Shown: positions 14,272-22,184 of the stretch, piece after piece
How the letters are laid out: every line of letters starts with the position of its first letter
Numbering within the stretch: the first letter of the stretch is position 1
From: an uncultured Faecalicoccus sp.
GTDB lineage: Bacteria > Bacillota_I > Bacilli_A > Erysipelotrichales > Erysipelotrichaceae
Length of the DNA stretch: 40,393 bases
Assembly: GCF_944327125.1 (NCBI RefSeq)
Contig: NZ_CALVGO010000008.1
Coordinates: forward strand, 1-40,393
Direction: 5' to 3'
Notes under the pieces: generated by a model
Database searches by the model: none
What the model was told of the DNA's origin: nothing
What the model saw: the letters and a program-made list of their open reading frames with translations, nothing else
Translations under genes and position numbers: made by a program

Positions 14272-16728
14272 TTATTTATCTTTCTTATTCAAATATTTTC
14301 CAATCAAGATCAATACAACACCACTCACTGCCAATAAAAGAACATACAGAGTTGAATTGGTTTGTTCTGATGTCTTAGAACCTTCTTCGGTTTTTGGATC
14401 TTCCTTTTTATCCTCTGTCGATGACTCTGGTTTCTGTGTTTGATCCGGGTCTTCTTTTCCATTGTCTTTTTGAACCAGTACATAGTATGAGAAATGATCC
14501 GTATTAAACTCCACAAAACCATTCTTGACCTGACAAGCTATTTCTGTTGCCGTATTGGTTTCATCACTATAATAATACAGAGCCAGCGATTCTGGATCCC
14601 AATCTTCAGGAACAGGGATCATGACTTTCGCTTCAAATTGCTTATTGAAATCATAATCACTTCCATTTTTGGTGAAAGCCAGATCATAAACGGCTATTTT
14701 ATCTCCATCGATCTTCACCAGTTTTGTTATGGCGGCCTTGATGTTATCCAACCCTTCATAGATTCGTGCTACGACCAGTTCCATTCCTTCCGCAACAGAA
14801 GCTGGGATCTCTACCTTCACCCCGGAAGCGTTAGAAAGTATTGTTGTCTCTTCTTCGGGTGGTGTTTCTTCTTCTGGAGTTGCGCTGGTAATCAGAACAG
14901 GGAAAGAACCTCGATAGTTTCCTTCAATGATTCCAAATCCTGAATAGTTGTCAACATAGACTTCCTCGGTGCCTGATTTCAGACGAACACTATGAGATCC
15001 ATCTTCTAAAGTCAGTAAGGCATAGCCTTTGGCATCGGTTCTGGCTTCCATCGATTCCGTTCCATCAACCATGAATTGCACACTCTGATTGGCAAACGGC
15101 TGGCCTTCTTTATCTAAGATCTGCACGGTCGCCTGATAATCTTTCGGCTTATATTCACTGCCGGTAAACTGGATTCGTGCTTGTGTTTGATTGTATTGAC
15201 ACAGATCTGTCTTTTGAAGATACTCCTGAATGGTTTCCAGTTCGCCGCCGGCTTCGGCGTATTTTTCAATGCCCGGCAATTTTGAATCCGCAACATAGTT
15301 ATTGGTCGCAAGCATTATCTTTGTCGTCGTATCCTCTGGATCTAACGGTGTAGTTTGTCCATCTAAGGTAATCGACTCCACCGATGCCGCTTGTGAATTG
15401 TAAACAACCTGCATACCGCTGACCTGCATAAAGCTTCCTGAATTGGCCAGCTGTAAAAGCATTCCGGTCTTTGGATCCTGGCCATCCAGATACGAAGCCC
15501 CCTCCTGCATGATTCCATAGAGATCTTTTGGAGTTACCGTTTTTAAAACCACTGTATTGGAGAACGGGAATGCCGTTACCAGATCTTTTTGGGTAATGGA
15601 TCCATTGGAGAACTTTTCACGGACCCCTCCGCCGTTTTCTACGGCAACCACCGGTAAAGAATTCCCCGCGATCTCCTGAGCCTTTGCCTTAAAGGCATCG
15701 GCCACCAGATCGCCCAGATTGGTTTCCACAACGCGTGTGATGGCGATTCCATCACCTAAAGAACCGGCCCATAAGGTCGTATCACTTTGTGCGATTTCCA
15801 CACTCAGTTTTTCCGACAATGAAGCATTGATTTCTTCAAGCTGAGCTTTGACTGCTGCATTCTCTTCAATATTCGCAACATTTTCAACACCCAATAAAGT
15901 TTCGGCCGCATTGACCTTTCCATTTTCTTCGAAGGTCAATGTCAATTCCCCGACTTTTGCGCCGTTGCTTCCTGTTTGAACGATCAATGTTGTTTCGCCT
16001 GTCTCTTTATTGGTCACGGCCTCATTTTCTTCTTTATGCGAGTGTCCATCGATCAACACATCGATTCCTGCCACATCCTGGGCAATATCCTGCGCTGTGG
16101 TGGAGGCGCCGCCGCTTTGTTCACCGCAATGAACGACCCCAACAATCGCATCGACATCCTGGGATTCTAAATATTCCACCTGTTCCCTGGCGGTTTCAAT
16201 CTCATCGGCAAACGCAACGCCCTGGATCCCGGAAGGATTGGTGCTTGTCGCCGTATCCTTTGTCACAAGACCAAAGAATCCAATCTTATATTCTCCCCGT
16301 TCTACGACCGTAGAAGATTCTAAGACAGAATCTCCATTATAAGACACATTGGCCCCTAACATCGGGAACGTGGCCAGACTCTTGTTTTTCAAAAGGTTAT
16401 CGATGCCAAAATCAAATTCATGGTTTCCTACCGCCATCACATCGTATCCTGCTGTATTCATCAAGGAAATGATGTCAGCGCCTTTGGACAAAGATGCAAT
16501 CGGCAGTCCCTGGGTCGCATCGCCGGCATCCACTAAAATCGAATCGGCCTTCATTTCTTTTAAACTCGCAATTTTTCCTAGACCAATTGTACTGTCTGAA
16601 GATGTTACATATCCGTGCAGATCGTTTGTATGATAGATCGTTATACTGTCTTCCTGTTCCTGAGCAAACACCATCATTGGATTCATAAACAAAGCCAATG
16701 ACAATATCAGCGACATCAGTTTTTTCAT
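14272..16728 (-). CDS. Cell-surface 5'-nucleotidase/metallophosphatase (UshA-like) with C-terminal anchor
   Basis: The product has 818 aa. A signal peptide (cut near VFA-QEQ) comes first. The calcineurin-like domain has ITIYHTNDLHGY, VDAGDATQG, AVGNHEFDFG, VVHCG and DGHSHKEE. The 5'-nucleotidase C-terminal domain follows (~310-530; NLGDLVADAF, VENGGGVREKFSNGSI, FPFSNTVV). Two accessory beta-domains precede an acidic spacer, one membrane segment and NKKDK. Such enzymes release nucleosides and phosphate from nucleotides outside the cell. The C-terminus lacks LPXTG but carries EEGSKTSEQT before the membrane segment, much like the Cna-B protein at 39608. GGAGG precedes the ATG. Confidence 0.93.
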   Translation of the reverse strand: MKKLMSLILSLALFMNPMMVFAQEQEDSITIYHTNDLHGYVTSSDSTIGLGKIASLKEMKADSILVDAGDATQGLPIASLSKGADIISLMNTAGYDVMAVGNHEFDFGIDNLLKNKSLATFPMLGANVSYNGDSVLESSTVVERGEYKIGFFGLVTKDTATSTNPSGIQGVAFADEIETAREQVEYLESQDVDAIVGVVHCGEQSGGASTTAQDIAQDVAGIDVLIDGHSHKEENEAVTNKETGETTLIVQTGSNGAKVGELTLTFEENGKVNAAETLLGVENVANIEENAAVKAQLEEINASLSEKLSVEIAQSDTTLWAGSLGDGIAITRVVETNLGDLVADAFKAKAQEIAGNSLPVVAVENGGGVREKFSNGSITQKDLVTAFPFSNTVVLKTVTPKDLYGIMQEGASYLDGQDPKTGMLLQLANSGSFMQVSGMQVVYNSQAASVESITLDGQTTPLDPEDTTTKIMLATNNYVADSKLPGIEKYAEAGGELETIQEYLQKTDLCQYNQTQARIQFTGSEYKPKDYQATVQILDKEGQPFANQSVQFMVDGTESMEARTDAKGYALLTLEDGSHSVRLKSGTEEVYVDNYSGFGIIEGNYRGSFPVLITSATPEEETPPEEETTILSNASGVKVEIPASVAEGMELVVARIYEGLDNIKAAITKLVKIDGDKIAVYDLAFTKNGSDYDFNKQFEAKVMIPVPEDWDPESLALYYYSDETNTATEIACQVKNGFVEFNTDHFSYYVLVQKDNGKEDPDQTQKPESSTEDKKEDPKTEEGSKTSEQTNSTLYVLLLAVSGVVLILIGKYLNKKDK

Positions 16729-16793
16729 TCCATTCCTCCTTTTTCGTGTATCTTTATATTACAGTGGATTGTCGTTGAATTCCACCATTATTG

Positions 16794-16936
16794 TTCTATA
16801 CTGAAAAAATCAGGTGATAACTTTTTAAAAGTATTGTGTTGTCCTTTATTCATTGAAGTATAGATTATTCTTCAGAATTTAGTTCTATACTGAAAACAAA
16901 GGGAGATAGAGGTACATAAAGAACACTTCTATACTG
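16794..16936 (+). repeat. Three TTCTATACTG repeats
   Basis: TTCTATACTG(A/T)A occurs at 16794, 16884 and 16927, and once inverted at the right end (17676-17685, one change). The middle copy starts the 37-bp inverted repeat. The extra copies may be older ends or part of a promoter or operator region. Confidence 0.5.
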
Positions 16937-16962
16937 TAATTAGTGAGAAATAAAGGTATAAT
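16935..16962 (+). promoter_or_regulatory. Promoter of the passenger gene
   Basis: TATAAT (16957-16962) has TGTAAT 16 bp upstream. It lies inside the cassette. Confidence 0.4.
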
Positions 16963-16995
16963 ATTTCTATAAATTAGAATTCAGGAGTGATATAA

Positions 16996-17376
16996 ATGAT
17001 TAAAGATTTAATGTATATTGAACTAAAAACAGGATATTCTGATGATGGTCCAGCATGGATTGGATATGTAAAAACTTCAAAAACCAAGAAAACCATTTAC
17101 TTTAATGACCATGCTTTTCAAAAATATAATGGTGGTTATTCTAACTATGTAGATATTGAAAACGGCGATGAATATTGGATTTCTGGCTTGAAAAAGAGAG
17201 AGAGCAATCGTCATTGGGACGGTCATGGGAAAATTATGATTGACCGCAGAGCTGTTAATGAATATCTTACTCTGATTGGAGAGAAAGAATTACCCCTAAA
17301 TTTGTTTGAAATAATTGACATTGAAGACAGATTTCCGGTTGAAAGAGTAAATAAACTTTTGAACGACAAAGAGTAA
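16996..17376 (+). CDS. Small orphan protein of a widespread mobile family
   Basis: The product is 126 aa: YIELKTGYSDDGPAWIGYVK, KKTIYFNDHAFQKYNGGYSNYVDIENGDEYWISGLKKRESNRHWDGHGKIMIDRRAVNEYL. I recognise the pattern GPAWIG...TIYFN...YxDIExGxEYWISGxKK...DRHWxGxGKIxID from many unrelated bacteria. There such proteins are often labelled, without basis, as fragments of 1-deoxyxylulose-5-phosphate synthase and occur as lone cassette genes. It is soluble and Trp/Tyr-rich, with no catalytic motif I can name. AGGAGTGAT precedes the ATG. It is the only gene between the 37-bp inverted repeats. Confidence 0.75.
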   Translation: MIKDLMYIELKTGYSDDGPAWIGYVKTSKTKKTIYFNDHAFQKYNGGYSNYVDIENGDEYWISGLKKRESNRHWDGHGKIMIDRRAVNEYLTLIGEKELPLNLFEIIDIEDRFPVERVNKLLNDKE

Positions 17377-17389
17377 AATTCCAGTTTGG

Positions 17390-17441
17390 CAATTTCATAT
17401 CCCTACACACAAAGCAGTTAGTCTTTAAGATTGGCTGCTTT
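17390..17441 (+). repeat. Hairpin repeat copy A (terminator-like)
   Basis: CAATTTCATATCC is followed by AAAGCAGTTAGTCTTTAAGA and TTGGCTGCTTTTTC. AAAGCAG/CTGCTTT form a stem with a T-run, so it can terminate the passenger gene. Copy B lies 139 bp downstream. Confidence 0.6.
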
Positions 17442-17528
17442 TTCTATGCTAAATTTCAGTTTATCAACGTGTTAAATAAAGCAAAGTTTACAGTCGTATA
17501 TTATAGAAAAAGATAAATCCTAATTTAA

Positions 17529-17584
17529 CAATTTCATATCCAGTATTATACAAAGCGGTCAGTCTTTATGATTGGTCGCTTTTC
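17529..17584 (+). repeat. Hairpin repeat copy B
   Basis: CAATTTCATATCC, then AAAGCGGTCAGTCTTTATGA and TTGGTCGCTTTTC. It has the same layout as copy A with compensating stem changes (AAAGCG/CGCTTT). Confidence 0.6.
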
Positions 17585-17779
17585 AATATCTAGAAAGTAC
17601 TGTTTTCATCCAATATAAACGTAAAGTTGAATTATGTCAGAGTCAACAATATGTACCTCTATCTCCCTTTGTTTTTAGTATAGAACATTATTGCGAAAAA
17701 TATCGTCTCTGTCTTGTCTGTTTATTGACATTTTGCACCTGCTTAGTTTACCATTACAAAAGTGAAATGAGGAATGATT

Positions 17780-18094
17780 ATGCTACGTTACAACAAATTG
17801 ATCGAACTTCCAGAATACCTGTCACAAAACCAGATCGATACACCACTGAAAGAAGGAATGAAGGAAGAAGAGATCATTGCACTTCTTTCTAAAATGGAGC
17901 TTTCCAATGAGATGACCGATCTCTCCGGTATCAAGCTGGATGAACGCGATTGCGGCCATAACTTCATTTACGAAGATCTTATTTTAAACGGACATACTCT
18001 GCATATTGTCTCGGAGGCAACCTATGAAGAATATGATCCTGAATTTGACACCTGGCAATATGTCTATACGCGTCCGGTGGGATGGTTTCTCTAA
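17780..18094 (+). CDS. Unknown 104-aa acidic protein
   Basis: The sequence begins MLRYNKLIELPEYLSQNQID and ends EYDPEFDTWQYVYTRPVGWFL. It is acidic, soluble and not recognised. GAGGA lies 7 nt before the ATG at 17780; an in-frame ATG at 17774 is too close to that site. The stop codon lies in the stem of the following terminator. It is the first gene outside the right inverted repeat of the cassette, and 403 nt upstream of it contain no other gene. Confidence 0.7.
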   Translation: MLRYNKLIELPEYLSQNQIDTPLKEGMKEEEIIALLSKMELSNEMTDLSGIKLDERDCGHNFIYEDLILNGHTLHIVSEATYEEYDPEFDTWQYVYTRPVGWFL

Positions 18095-18119
18095 CTTTGT
18101 CGATTGACAAAGTTTTTTT
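18093..18119 (+). terminator. Terminator of the 104-aa gene
   Basis: AACTTTGTC and GACAAAGTT pair around GATT, followed by TTTTT. Confidence 0.9.
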
Positions 18120-18123
18120 GTTT

Positions 18124-18450
18124 TTAGACAAGAACATCCAGCTCATCGGCCTGCATATCGACGATGTCTTTAAGCCAAATCTTCTTTTTTACGATTTGTA
18201 CAAACCCGTTCTCAAAATCGATCTTGGCAACCATGCCTGTCATTTGGATGTACTCTGTTTTATCGTGATATACAACGGTAAGGATCATCCCCTTTTGTAT
18301 CCTCTTGACTTTCCGGTTTAAGATCTCACAATCATCTTCTGAAAGGATCCGCTCTTCCACCTTGATCTTCTCTTTTTGACAGAGCAATTCCCGATACCCT
18401 TTCAAGGCATCAAAAGATTGAAAAATATGCGCTCGTTGTGTCCGATTCAT
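18124..18450 (-). CDS. YolD-like protein
   Basis: This 108-aa protein starts MNRTQRAHIFQSFDALKGYR and continues KVEERILSEDDCEILNRKVKRIQKGM...VVYHDKTEYIQMTGMVAKIDFENGFVQIVKKKIWLKDIVDM. That matches the YolD family, which is regularly encoded beside Y-family polymerases and thought to be their small partner. It overlaps the polymerase gene by 4 nt (ATGA) and is the second gene of the pair. No enzymatic residues are known for the family. Confidence 0.85.
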   Translation of the reverse strand: MNRTQRAHIFQSFDALKGYRELLCQKEKIKVEERILSEDDCEILNRKVKRIQKGMILTVVYHDKTEYIQMTGMVAKIDFENGFVQIVKKKIWLKDIVDMQADELDVLV

Positions 18451-19706
18451 GCCTTATGCCCTCCTATTGTTTCATTGCGGTATCGCGCCGTGGATTTTTC
18501 CAGAAAATTCATTCCCTTCAAGACCGCATTTTTTCCATATTTCCTTCGAATTTGAACAAGAGTTCTCTGAAGGTCTCTTTCCTTTTTCACCTCTTTAAAA
18601 TCGGTAAACAAATCATACTCTTCATAACATTCCGGTTTGATTTGTCCAAACGATATACCAATCTGACGAATGGGGTAATGAACATCTGCGATTCGTTTAT
18701 AAAGCAAGCCAAATTCTTCCATCAGGATCTTAAAAGAATTGGTGCGGTTCGTGATCGTACAAGAGCCGCGGCTGGGTTTTCGAACTTCTTTAGAATATCC
18801 TATATATAAAGAAATATGATTGGTCACCAGATGTTTCTCCGTCAATGTCAATACATTCAGATCGACCATTTCCTTCAAGATCAAAAACGCGTCTTCATAC
18901 GTATAATCTTCAAATAAGATCTGTGAATTGGAGATCGAATTGCCTTTGGGCCGATAAGCTTTGATATCCTGGATCCTTACCGGTTCTTTGCCCCAGGCAT
19001 GATCGATCAAGATCTCGGCATTCACACCAAATTCTTGATACAAAAGAGAAGGCGGACACATCGCAATCGCATAAAGATCCTGGATCCCATACTTTTTCAG
19101 CCTTTTTTCAATTCCTTTGCCAATCATCCAGAAATCTGTGATCGGCTGATGTCTCCATAGTTTTTGCCTAAACATCGATTCATTCAGATACCCTATATTG
19201 TCCGGCACATGTTTTGCCATGATATCCAGCGCCACCTTGGCCAAAAATAAGTTGGTCCCCACGCCGGCCGTTGCGGTGATCTTTACACTTTGATAAATAT
19301 CTTCCATGATCTTTTGGGCCAGCTTTCTGGCATTCATCTGATACAGTTTCAAATACGGCCGGATATAAAGAAAGGCCTCATCGATCGAATACACATGAAT
19401 ATCCGCCGGTGCAATATACTTTAATAAGACTTCATAGACCCGGGCAGAATATTCCATATAGAGATGCATTCGCGGCGGTGCAATCACATATTCAATATCT
19501 TCAGGAATTTCATAGATCCTTCCCCGGCTTTTTACTCCTTGATTTTTAATATGCGGTGTGGCCGCCAGCGTAATGGCTCCAGACCCCCGTGTTGGATCCG
19601 CTACAACCAGATTGACCTGAAAAGGATCCAGATTTCTTTCTACGCATTCTACCGAAGCATAAAACGATTTTAAATCAATGCAGAGATACACATCTTTGGT
19701 TTCCAT
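18447..19706 (-). CDS. Y-family DNA polymerase (UmuC/UvrX-like, error-prone)
   Basis: The product has 419 aa. The catalytic carboxylates lie in VYLCIDLKSFYASVEC (first Asp, steric gate region) and VYSIDEAFLYI (second site Asp-Glu). ATAGVGTNLFLAKVALDIMAKH and the helix-hairpin FWMIGKGIEKRLKKYGI follow, with a little-finger domain at ~240-400. It copies past DNA lesions. Pairing with YolD and sequence type place it with Bacillus UvrX/YqjW, rather than a housekeeping Pol IV. The ATG has no ribosome-binding site and lies 6 nt from a -10 box, so the mRNA may be leaderless. No clear LexA box was seen. Confidence 0.92.
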   Translation of the reverse strand: METKDVYLCIDLKSFYASVECVERNLDPFQVNLVVADPTRGSGAITLAATPHIKNQGVKSRGRIYEIPEDIEYVIAPPRMHLYMEYSARVYEVLLKYIAPADIHVYSIDEAFLYIRPYLKLYQMNARKLAQKIMEDIYQSVKITATAGVGTNLFLAKVALDIMAKHVPDNIGYLNESMFRQKLWRHQPITDFWMIGKGIEKRLKKYGIQDLYAIAMCPPSLLYQEFGVNAEILIDHAWGKEPVRIQDIKAYRPKGNSISNSQILFEDYTYEDAFLILKEMVDLNVLTLTEKHLVTNHISLYIGYSKEVRKPSRGSCTITNRTNSFKILMEEFGLLYKRIADVHYPIRQIGISFGQIKPECYEEYDLFTDFKEVKKERDLQRTLVQIRRKYGKNAVLKGMNFLEKSTARYRNETIGGHKA

Positions 19707-19712
19707 AGCTGT

Positions 19713-19741
19713 ATCTTATAAAGGAAATGTATCATTATCAA
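19713..19741 (-). promoter_or_regulatory. Promoter of the polymerase-yolD pair, close to the start codon
   Basis: On the minus strand TTGATA (19741-19736), a 17-bp spacer and TAAGAT (19718-19713) are followed by 6 nt and the ATG. Confidence 0.55.
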
Positions 19742-19789
19742 TGAAGTTATGAGACTATTTTCTTTTTTTTCAAGTTCGCAATAATCTTC

Positions 19790-19818
19790 TTGCGCCCAAA
19801 ACCTTTCTATGATACAAT
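19790..19818 (+). promoter_or_regulatory. Promoter of rpmG
   Basis: TTGCGC (19790-19795), a 17-bp spacer and TACAAT (19813-19818) within TGATACAAT. Confidence 0.65.
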
Positions 19819-19847
19819 TCATTCGCATATTCTAAGGAGGACAGACC

Positions 19848-19997
19848 ATGAGAGATCGTATTACATTTAAATGCTCTGTTTGTGGAGAAGAAAATTATAT
19901 TGGAACTCGTAATAAAAAGAAACATCCTGAACGTATGACAATCAAAAAGTATTGTCCAAAATGTAATCAGAAAACGGATCATAAGGAGAAGAAATAA
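19848..19997 (+). CDS. rpmG: 50S ribosomal protein L33, zinc-binding form
   Basis: The 49 aa begin MRDRITFKCSVCGEENYIGT and include RNKKKHPERMTIKKYCPKC. This is the L33 signature with both CXXC pairs retained (CSVC and CPKC), so it is the zinc-bound form that Zur-type paralogues replace in some species when zinc is scarce. AAGGAGG precedes the ATG by 7 nt. It has its own promoter and is followed by a terminator. Confidence 0.95.
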   Translation: MRDRITFKCSVCGEENYIGTRNKKKHPERMTIKKYCPKCNQKTDHKEKK

Positions 19998-20022
19998 AAA
20001 AGGCCGATCGATCGGTCTTTTT
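19998..20022 (+). terminator. Terminator after rpmG
   Basis: AAGGCCGATC and GATCGGTCTT form a tight hairpin flanked by A- and T-runs. It sits 15 nt before the next gene, which has no other visible promoter. Confidence 0.8.
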
Positions 20023-20036
20023 TATAAGGTGATACC

Positions 20037-20648
20037 ATGAAAATCTATACCCTTCCCTTAGGCCCTGTGCAAGCCAATTGTTACCTGCTTGTCAAAGAGA
20101 AACACTGCCTGGTGATCGATCCCGGTGACCGGTTCGATATCGATTCCTTTTTAGAAAGCCAGTCTCTTAGCCTGGATGCGATCTTACTGACACATGCTCA
20201 TTTTGATCACATCGGCGGGGTCGATGCGATTTTAGAAAAACATAACGTGCCCCTTTATATCCATGAAAGCGAGCTCACGTTTTTAAACGATCCTTCCCAA
20301 AACGCCTCTATGAGTTTTTATCAGGAAATCGTTTGCCGCCATACAGCGATCCCTTTACCGCCAAAAGAACTGCACATCGGACCTTTTGAAATCGAAATTC
20401 TTCATACGCCCGGCCATTCCTGCGGATCCTGCTGCTTTATGATCGAAGGCAATCTCTTTTCAGGCGATACCCTTTTCCAGGGATCCATAGGCCGTATGGA
20501 CCTTCCTACAGGCAGCGTAATCCAGATGAAAGAATCCTTAAAAAAACTCAGCCAGCTGGAGGACTCCATCGCCGTTTATCCCGGTCACGGCCCCAATACC
20601 AGCATTGCTCAGGAAAAGCGATGGAATTACGAACTTAGAAACCTTTAA
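20037..20648 (+). CDS. MBL-fold metallo-hydrolase (glyoxalase II-like)
   Basis: This 203-aa protein has the metal-binding motif LLTHAHFDHIGG (His53, His55, Asp57, His58), and later ligands in HTPGHSCGSCC, FSGDTLFQGSIGRMDLP and YPGHGPNT. The start (MKIYTLPLGPVQANCYLL) and length match the YcbL/YqgX type of small glyoxalase II-like hydrolases. These act on thioesters such as S-lactoyl conjugates, but the substrate is not proven. The ATG follows AAGGTGAT. It lies directly behind the rpmG terminator and is probably expressed by read-through. It converges with comGG, and the two coding ends overlap by 4 nt. Confidence 0.9.
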   Translation: MKIYTLPLGPVQANCYLLVKEKHCLVIDPGDRFDIDSFLESQSLSLDAILLTHAHFDHIGGVDAILEKHNVPLYIHESELTFLNDPSQNASMSFYQEIVCRHTAIPLPPKELHIGPFEIEILHTPGHSCGSCCFMIEGNLFSGDTLFQGSIGRMDLPTGSVIQMKESLKKLSQLEDSIAVYPGHGPNTSIAQEKRWNYELRNL

Positions 20649-21061
20649 CGATAGTCCAGATCCACGATTCCTGTATCATCGTAGTACAAGATCATCTGGA
20701 CTTTTTTATTGTCTTTTTCATAACAGCATTCCATATACGTTTCTTGATCTTGAAACATAACTAAAATATCCTGGATCTGTATTTCCTTTCTTAGTATCAG
20801 CTGACTTGGATCTTTCTGGCATACGCGAATCTGCGTATTGTGCAAAGCAATCGCCTCCGCTTGCGAAATACAGCTAAGATCCAAAATGCTTTGATGATTG
20901 ACTTTGATCAGATAAGCGTTGTTCAAAATATAGACGCTCAACAACCCCAGCACCTGGATCAGTAAAAAGAAACAAATCAATCCCAGTGTACTGATATATC
21001 CATTAATAGACCTGCATAAAGAACGTCTGTCCTTCTTTTTCCCATTCCATAAAAATTTCAT
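20645..21061 (-). CDS. comGG: ComGG-like competence pseudopilus protein
   Basis: This 138-aa protein has a basic start and one membrane helix (GYISTLGLICFFLLIQVLGLLSVYIL), then a small extracellular domain. It is the last gene of the comG operon, the position of comGG in Bacillus. Sequence identity in this family is very low, so the name rests on position and topology. AGGAGATAGAG precedes the ATG, which lies 59 nt inside comGF. Confidence 0.6.
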   Translation of the reverse strand: MKFLWNGKKKDRRSLCRSINGYISTLGLICFFLLIQVLGLLSVYILNNAYLIKVNHQSILDLSCISQAEAIALHNTQIRVCQKDPSQLILRKEIQIQDILVMFQDQETYMECCYEKDNKKVQMILYYDDTGIVDLDYR

Positions 21062-21398
21062 TCTCTATCTCCTGAAATGAAACATGATTTATATTTTCCA
21101 TCAGTATTTCATATCCATTCTTTTTGACCAGGCGGTTTTTATCCTGTACGATCGATATCTTTTCATGACGATAGATCATTTCCAGGCAATCCGAACGAAC
21201 CTCAATATCCTTTGACAAGGCCAGAATCTGGCGCAGCTGAATAATGGCCATCTGCTCCTGATGCATCGCATCAAACTGTGTCATTTTCAAACAAGTTTGC
21301 GCAAAGATCACAAAACACATCAAAATGATCGATGTGATCATAAGACTAAGAAGAGCCTCCATCATGGTAAAACCATTCCTTCTGGATCGTTTCTTCAA
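21003..21398 (-). CDS. comGF: ComGF-like minor pseudopilin
   Basis: This 131-aa protein has a prepilin N-terminus RRNGFTMMEALLSLMITSIIL, with a Glu at +5 after the cleavage site. A ComGF-type beta-rich domain follows (IVQDKNRLVKKNGYEILMENI, FMEWEKEGQ). The start is a TTG 8 nt after GGAGG; no ATG fits. It overlaps comGE upstream and comGG downstream. Processed by a ComC-type peptidase, it would join the DNA-uptake pseudopilus. Confidence 0.8.
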   Translation of the reverse strand: MKKRSRRNGFTMMEALLSLMITSIILMCFVIFAQTCLKMTQFDAMHQEQMAIIQLRQILALSKDIEVRSDCLEMIYRHEKISIVQDKNRLVKKNGYEILMENINHVSFQEIENEIFMEWEKEGQTFFMQVY

Positions 21399-21516
21399 TC
21401 ACCCATCCTCCATTTCTTGAAAACATGAATACCGCTTCATACAGCAACAAGGTACACAACATCAATAAGAACAGCACAAACAGGGCTTCTACAAGGAAGT
21501 AGGCATTTTTATTCAA
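21346..21516 (-). CDS. comGE: ComGE-like minor pseudopilin
   Basis: I found this 56-aa frame between comGD and comGF. From TTG 21516 it reads MNKNAYFLVEALFVLFLLML, then LLLYEAVFMFSRNGGWVIEE. The hydrophobic N-terminus with FLVEALF resembles the pilin helix (Glu at +5). GTG 21525 is an alternative start in the same frame. It overlaps comGD by a few bases and comGF by about 53 nt. The small size and the fifth position in the operon match ComGE. Confidence 0.65.
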   Translation of the reverse strand: MNKNAYFLVEALFVLFLLMLCTLLLYEAVFMFSRNGGWVIEETIQKEWFYHDGGSS

Positions 21517-21895
21517 TGCGGACACGCCCGCTTCCCAGCTGAAAAATCAAAGAGATCGTTCTTTCCCCTTCATAACATTTTATGGTATTGGCTCGAGAAA
21601 TATTTCCCTTTGCATTGTAATGAAAAGTATAGGGATCGCATGTGATCCTCGAAGGATACTCCAGTTCGATAGTATCAAAAACCGCTTTATGTGTTTCTAT
21701 TCGCACTTCTTTTTCGCTTTTTTCCACAAAGGCTTTTTCCTGTGTCAAAACCGAATACGCCATCACTCTTTTGGCAAACAGATGCACCGATGAGAAGGAA
21801 GGCGGAATCGACAGCCACGTAAAAACCGTCAGTATCAAAAGAACAAACATCGTCTCAAGCATCGTGAACGCATTATTGACTGGCGGCCTGTCCAT
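21509..21895 (-). CDS. comGD: ComGD-like minor pseudopilin
   Basis: This 128-aa protein has the prepilin motif NNAFTMLETMFVLLILTVF near the N-terminus and a beta-strand-rich C-terminal domain ending FQLGSGRVRIE, as in ComGD. It overlaps comGC by about 23 nt, so it is translationally coupled. Function is inferred from operon position and the pilin motif. Confidence 0.8.
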   Translation of the reverse strand: MDRPPVNNAFTMLETMFVLLILTVFTWLSIPPSFSSVHLFAKRVMAYSVLTQEKAFVEKSEKEVRIETHKAVFDTIELEYPSRITCDPYTFHYNAKGNISRANTIKCYEGERTISLIFQLGSGRVRIE

Positions 21896-22169
21896 CTACG
21901 ATCACCACACTTGTGCCATCCGGGCACTTTGCCTGTTCCTTTTTCAAATATCCTTCCTGGATCAAATCATCGATCGTCGGCATGGCATCATGCTCGATTT
22001 CATAAAGAAGGATCTGAGAATCCACAACTGTCAACAACGACTTGCAGCCTTTATCACGGATCACCTTTTCTTTTTGAGCGATATTCGGTAAAGTAATCAG
22101 CAAAATCACCGTAATGATCAAAAGAACGATCATCATCTCCAGTAAAGTAAACGCATTCTTCTTTTCCAT
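21873..22169 (-). CDS. comGC: ComGC, major competence pseudopilin
   Basis: The 98 aa start with EKKNAFTLLEMMIVLLIITV, a classic type IV prepilin leader (cleavage before F or M, Glu at +5). A short globular domain with two Cys (GCKSLL and KCPDG) follows, and Bacillus ComGC uses such a pair for a disulfide. It forms the shaft of the transformation pseudopilus. AGGAGAGA-type signal precedes the ATG. Confidence 0.92.
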   Translation of the reverse strand: MEKKNAFTLLEMMIVLLIITVILLITLPNIAQKEKVIRDKGCKSLLTVVDSQILLYEIEHDAMPTIDDLIQEGYLKKEQAKCPDGTSVVIVDGQAASQ

Positions 22170-22184
22170 TTTTTCTCTCCTTTC

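Larger units (their letters stand above)
16883..17686 (+). mobile_element. 804-bp inverted-repeat cassette with passenger gene and no transposase
   Basis: The left repeat (16883-16919, starting GTTCTATACTGAAAACAAAG) and the right repeat (17650-17686, inverted) match over 37 bp with a single difference. Between them lie a promoter, one 126-aa gene and two copies of a hairpin. There is no transposase. This architecture resembles mobile insertion cassettes (MICs) of Bacillus, which IS elements mobilise in trans. I could not find a convincing target-site duplication. Confidence 0.55.

Noticed and set aside
17572-17892. 106-aa plus-strand frame across the right inverted repeat
   Set aside because: It runs through the hairpin and inverted repeat without a ribosome-binding site and overlaps the better-supported gene at 17780.
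19707-19800. LexA box before the Y-family polymerase
   Set aside because: No CGAAC-N4-GTTCG-like site was found; a lone GTTCGC is not enough.
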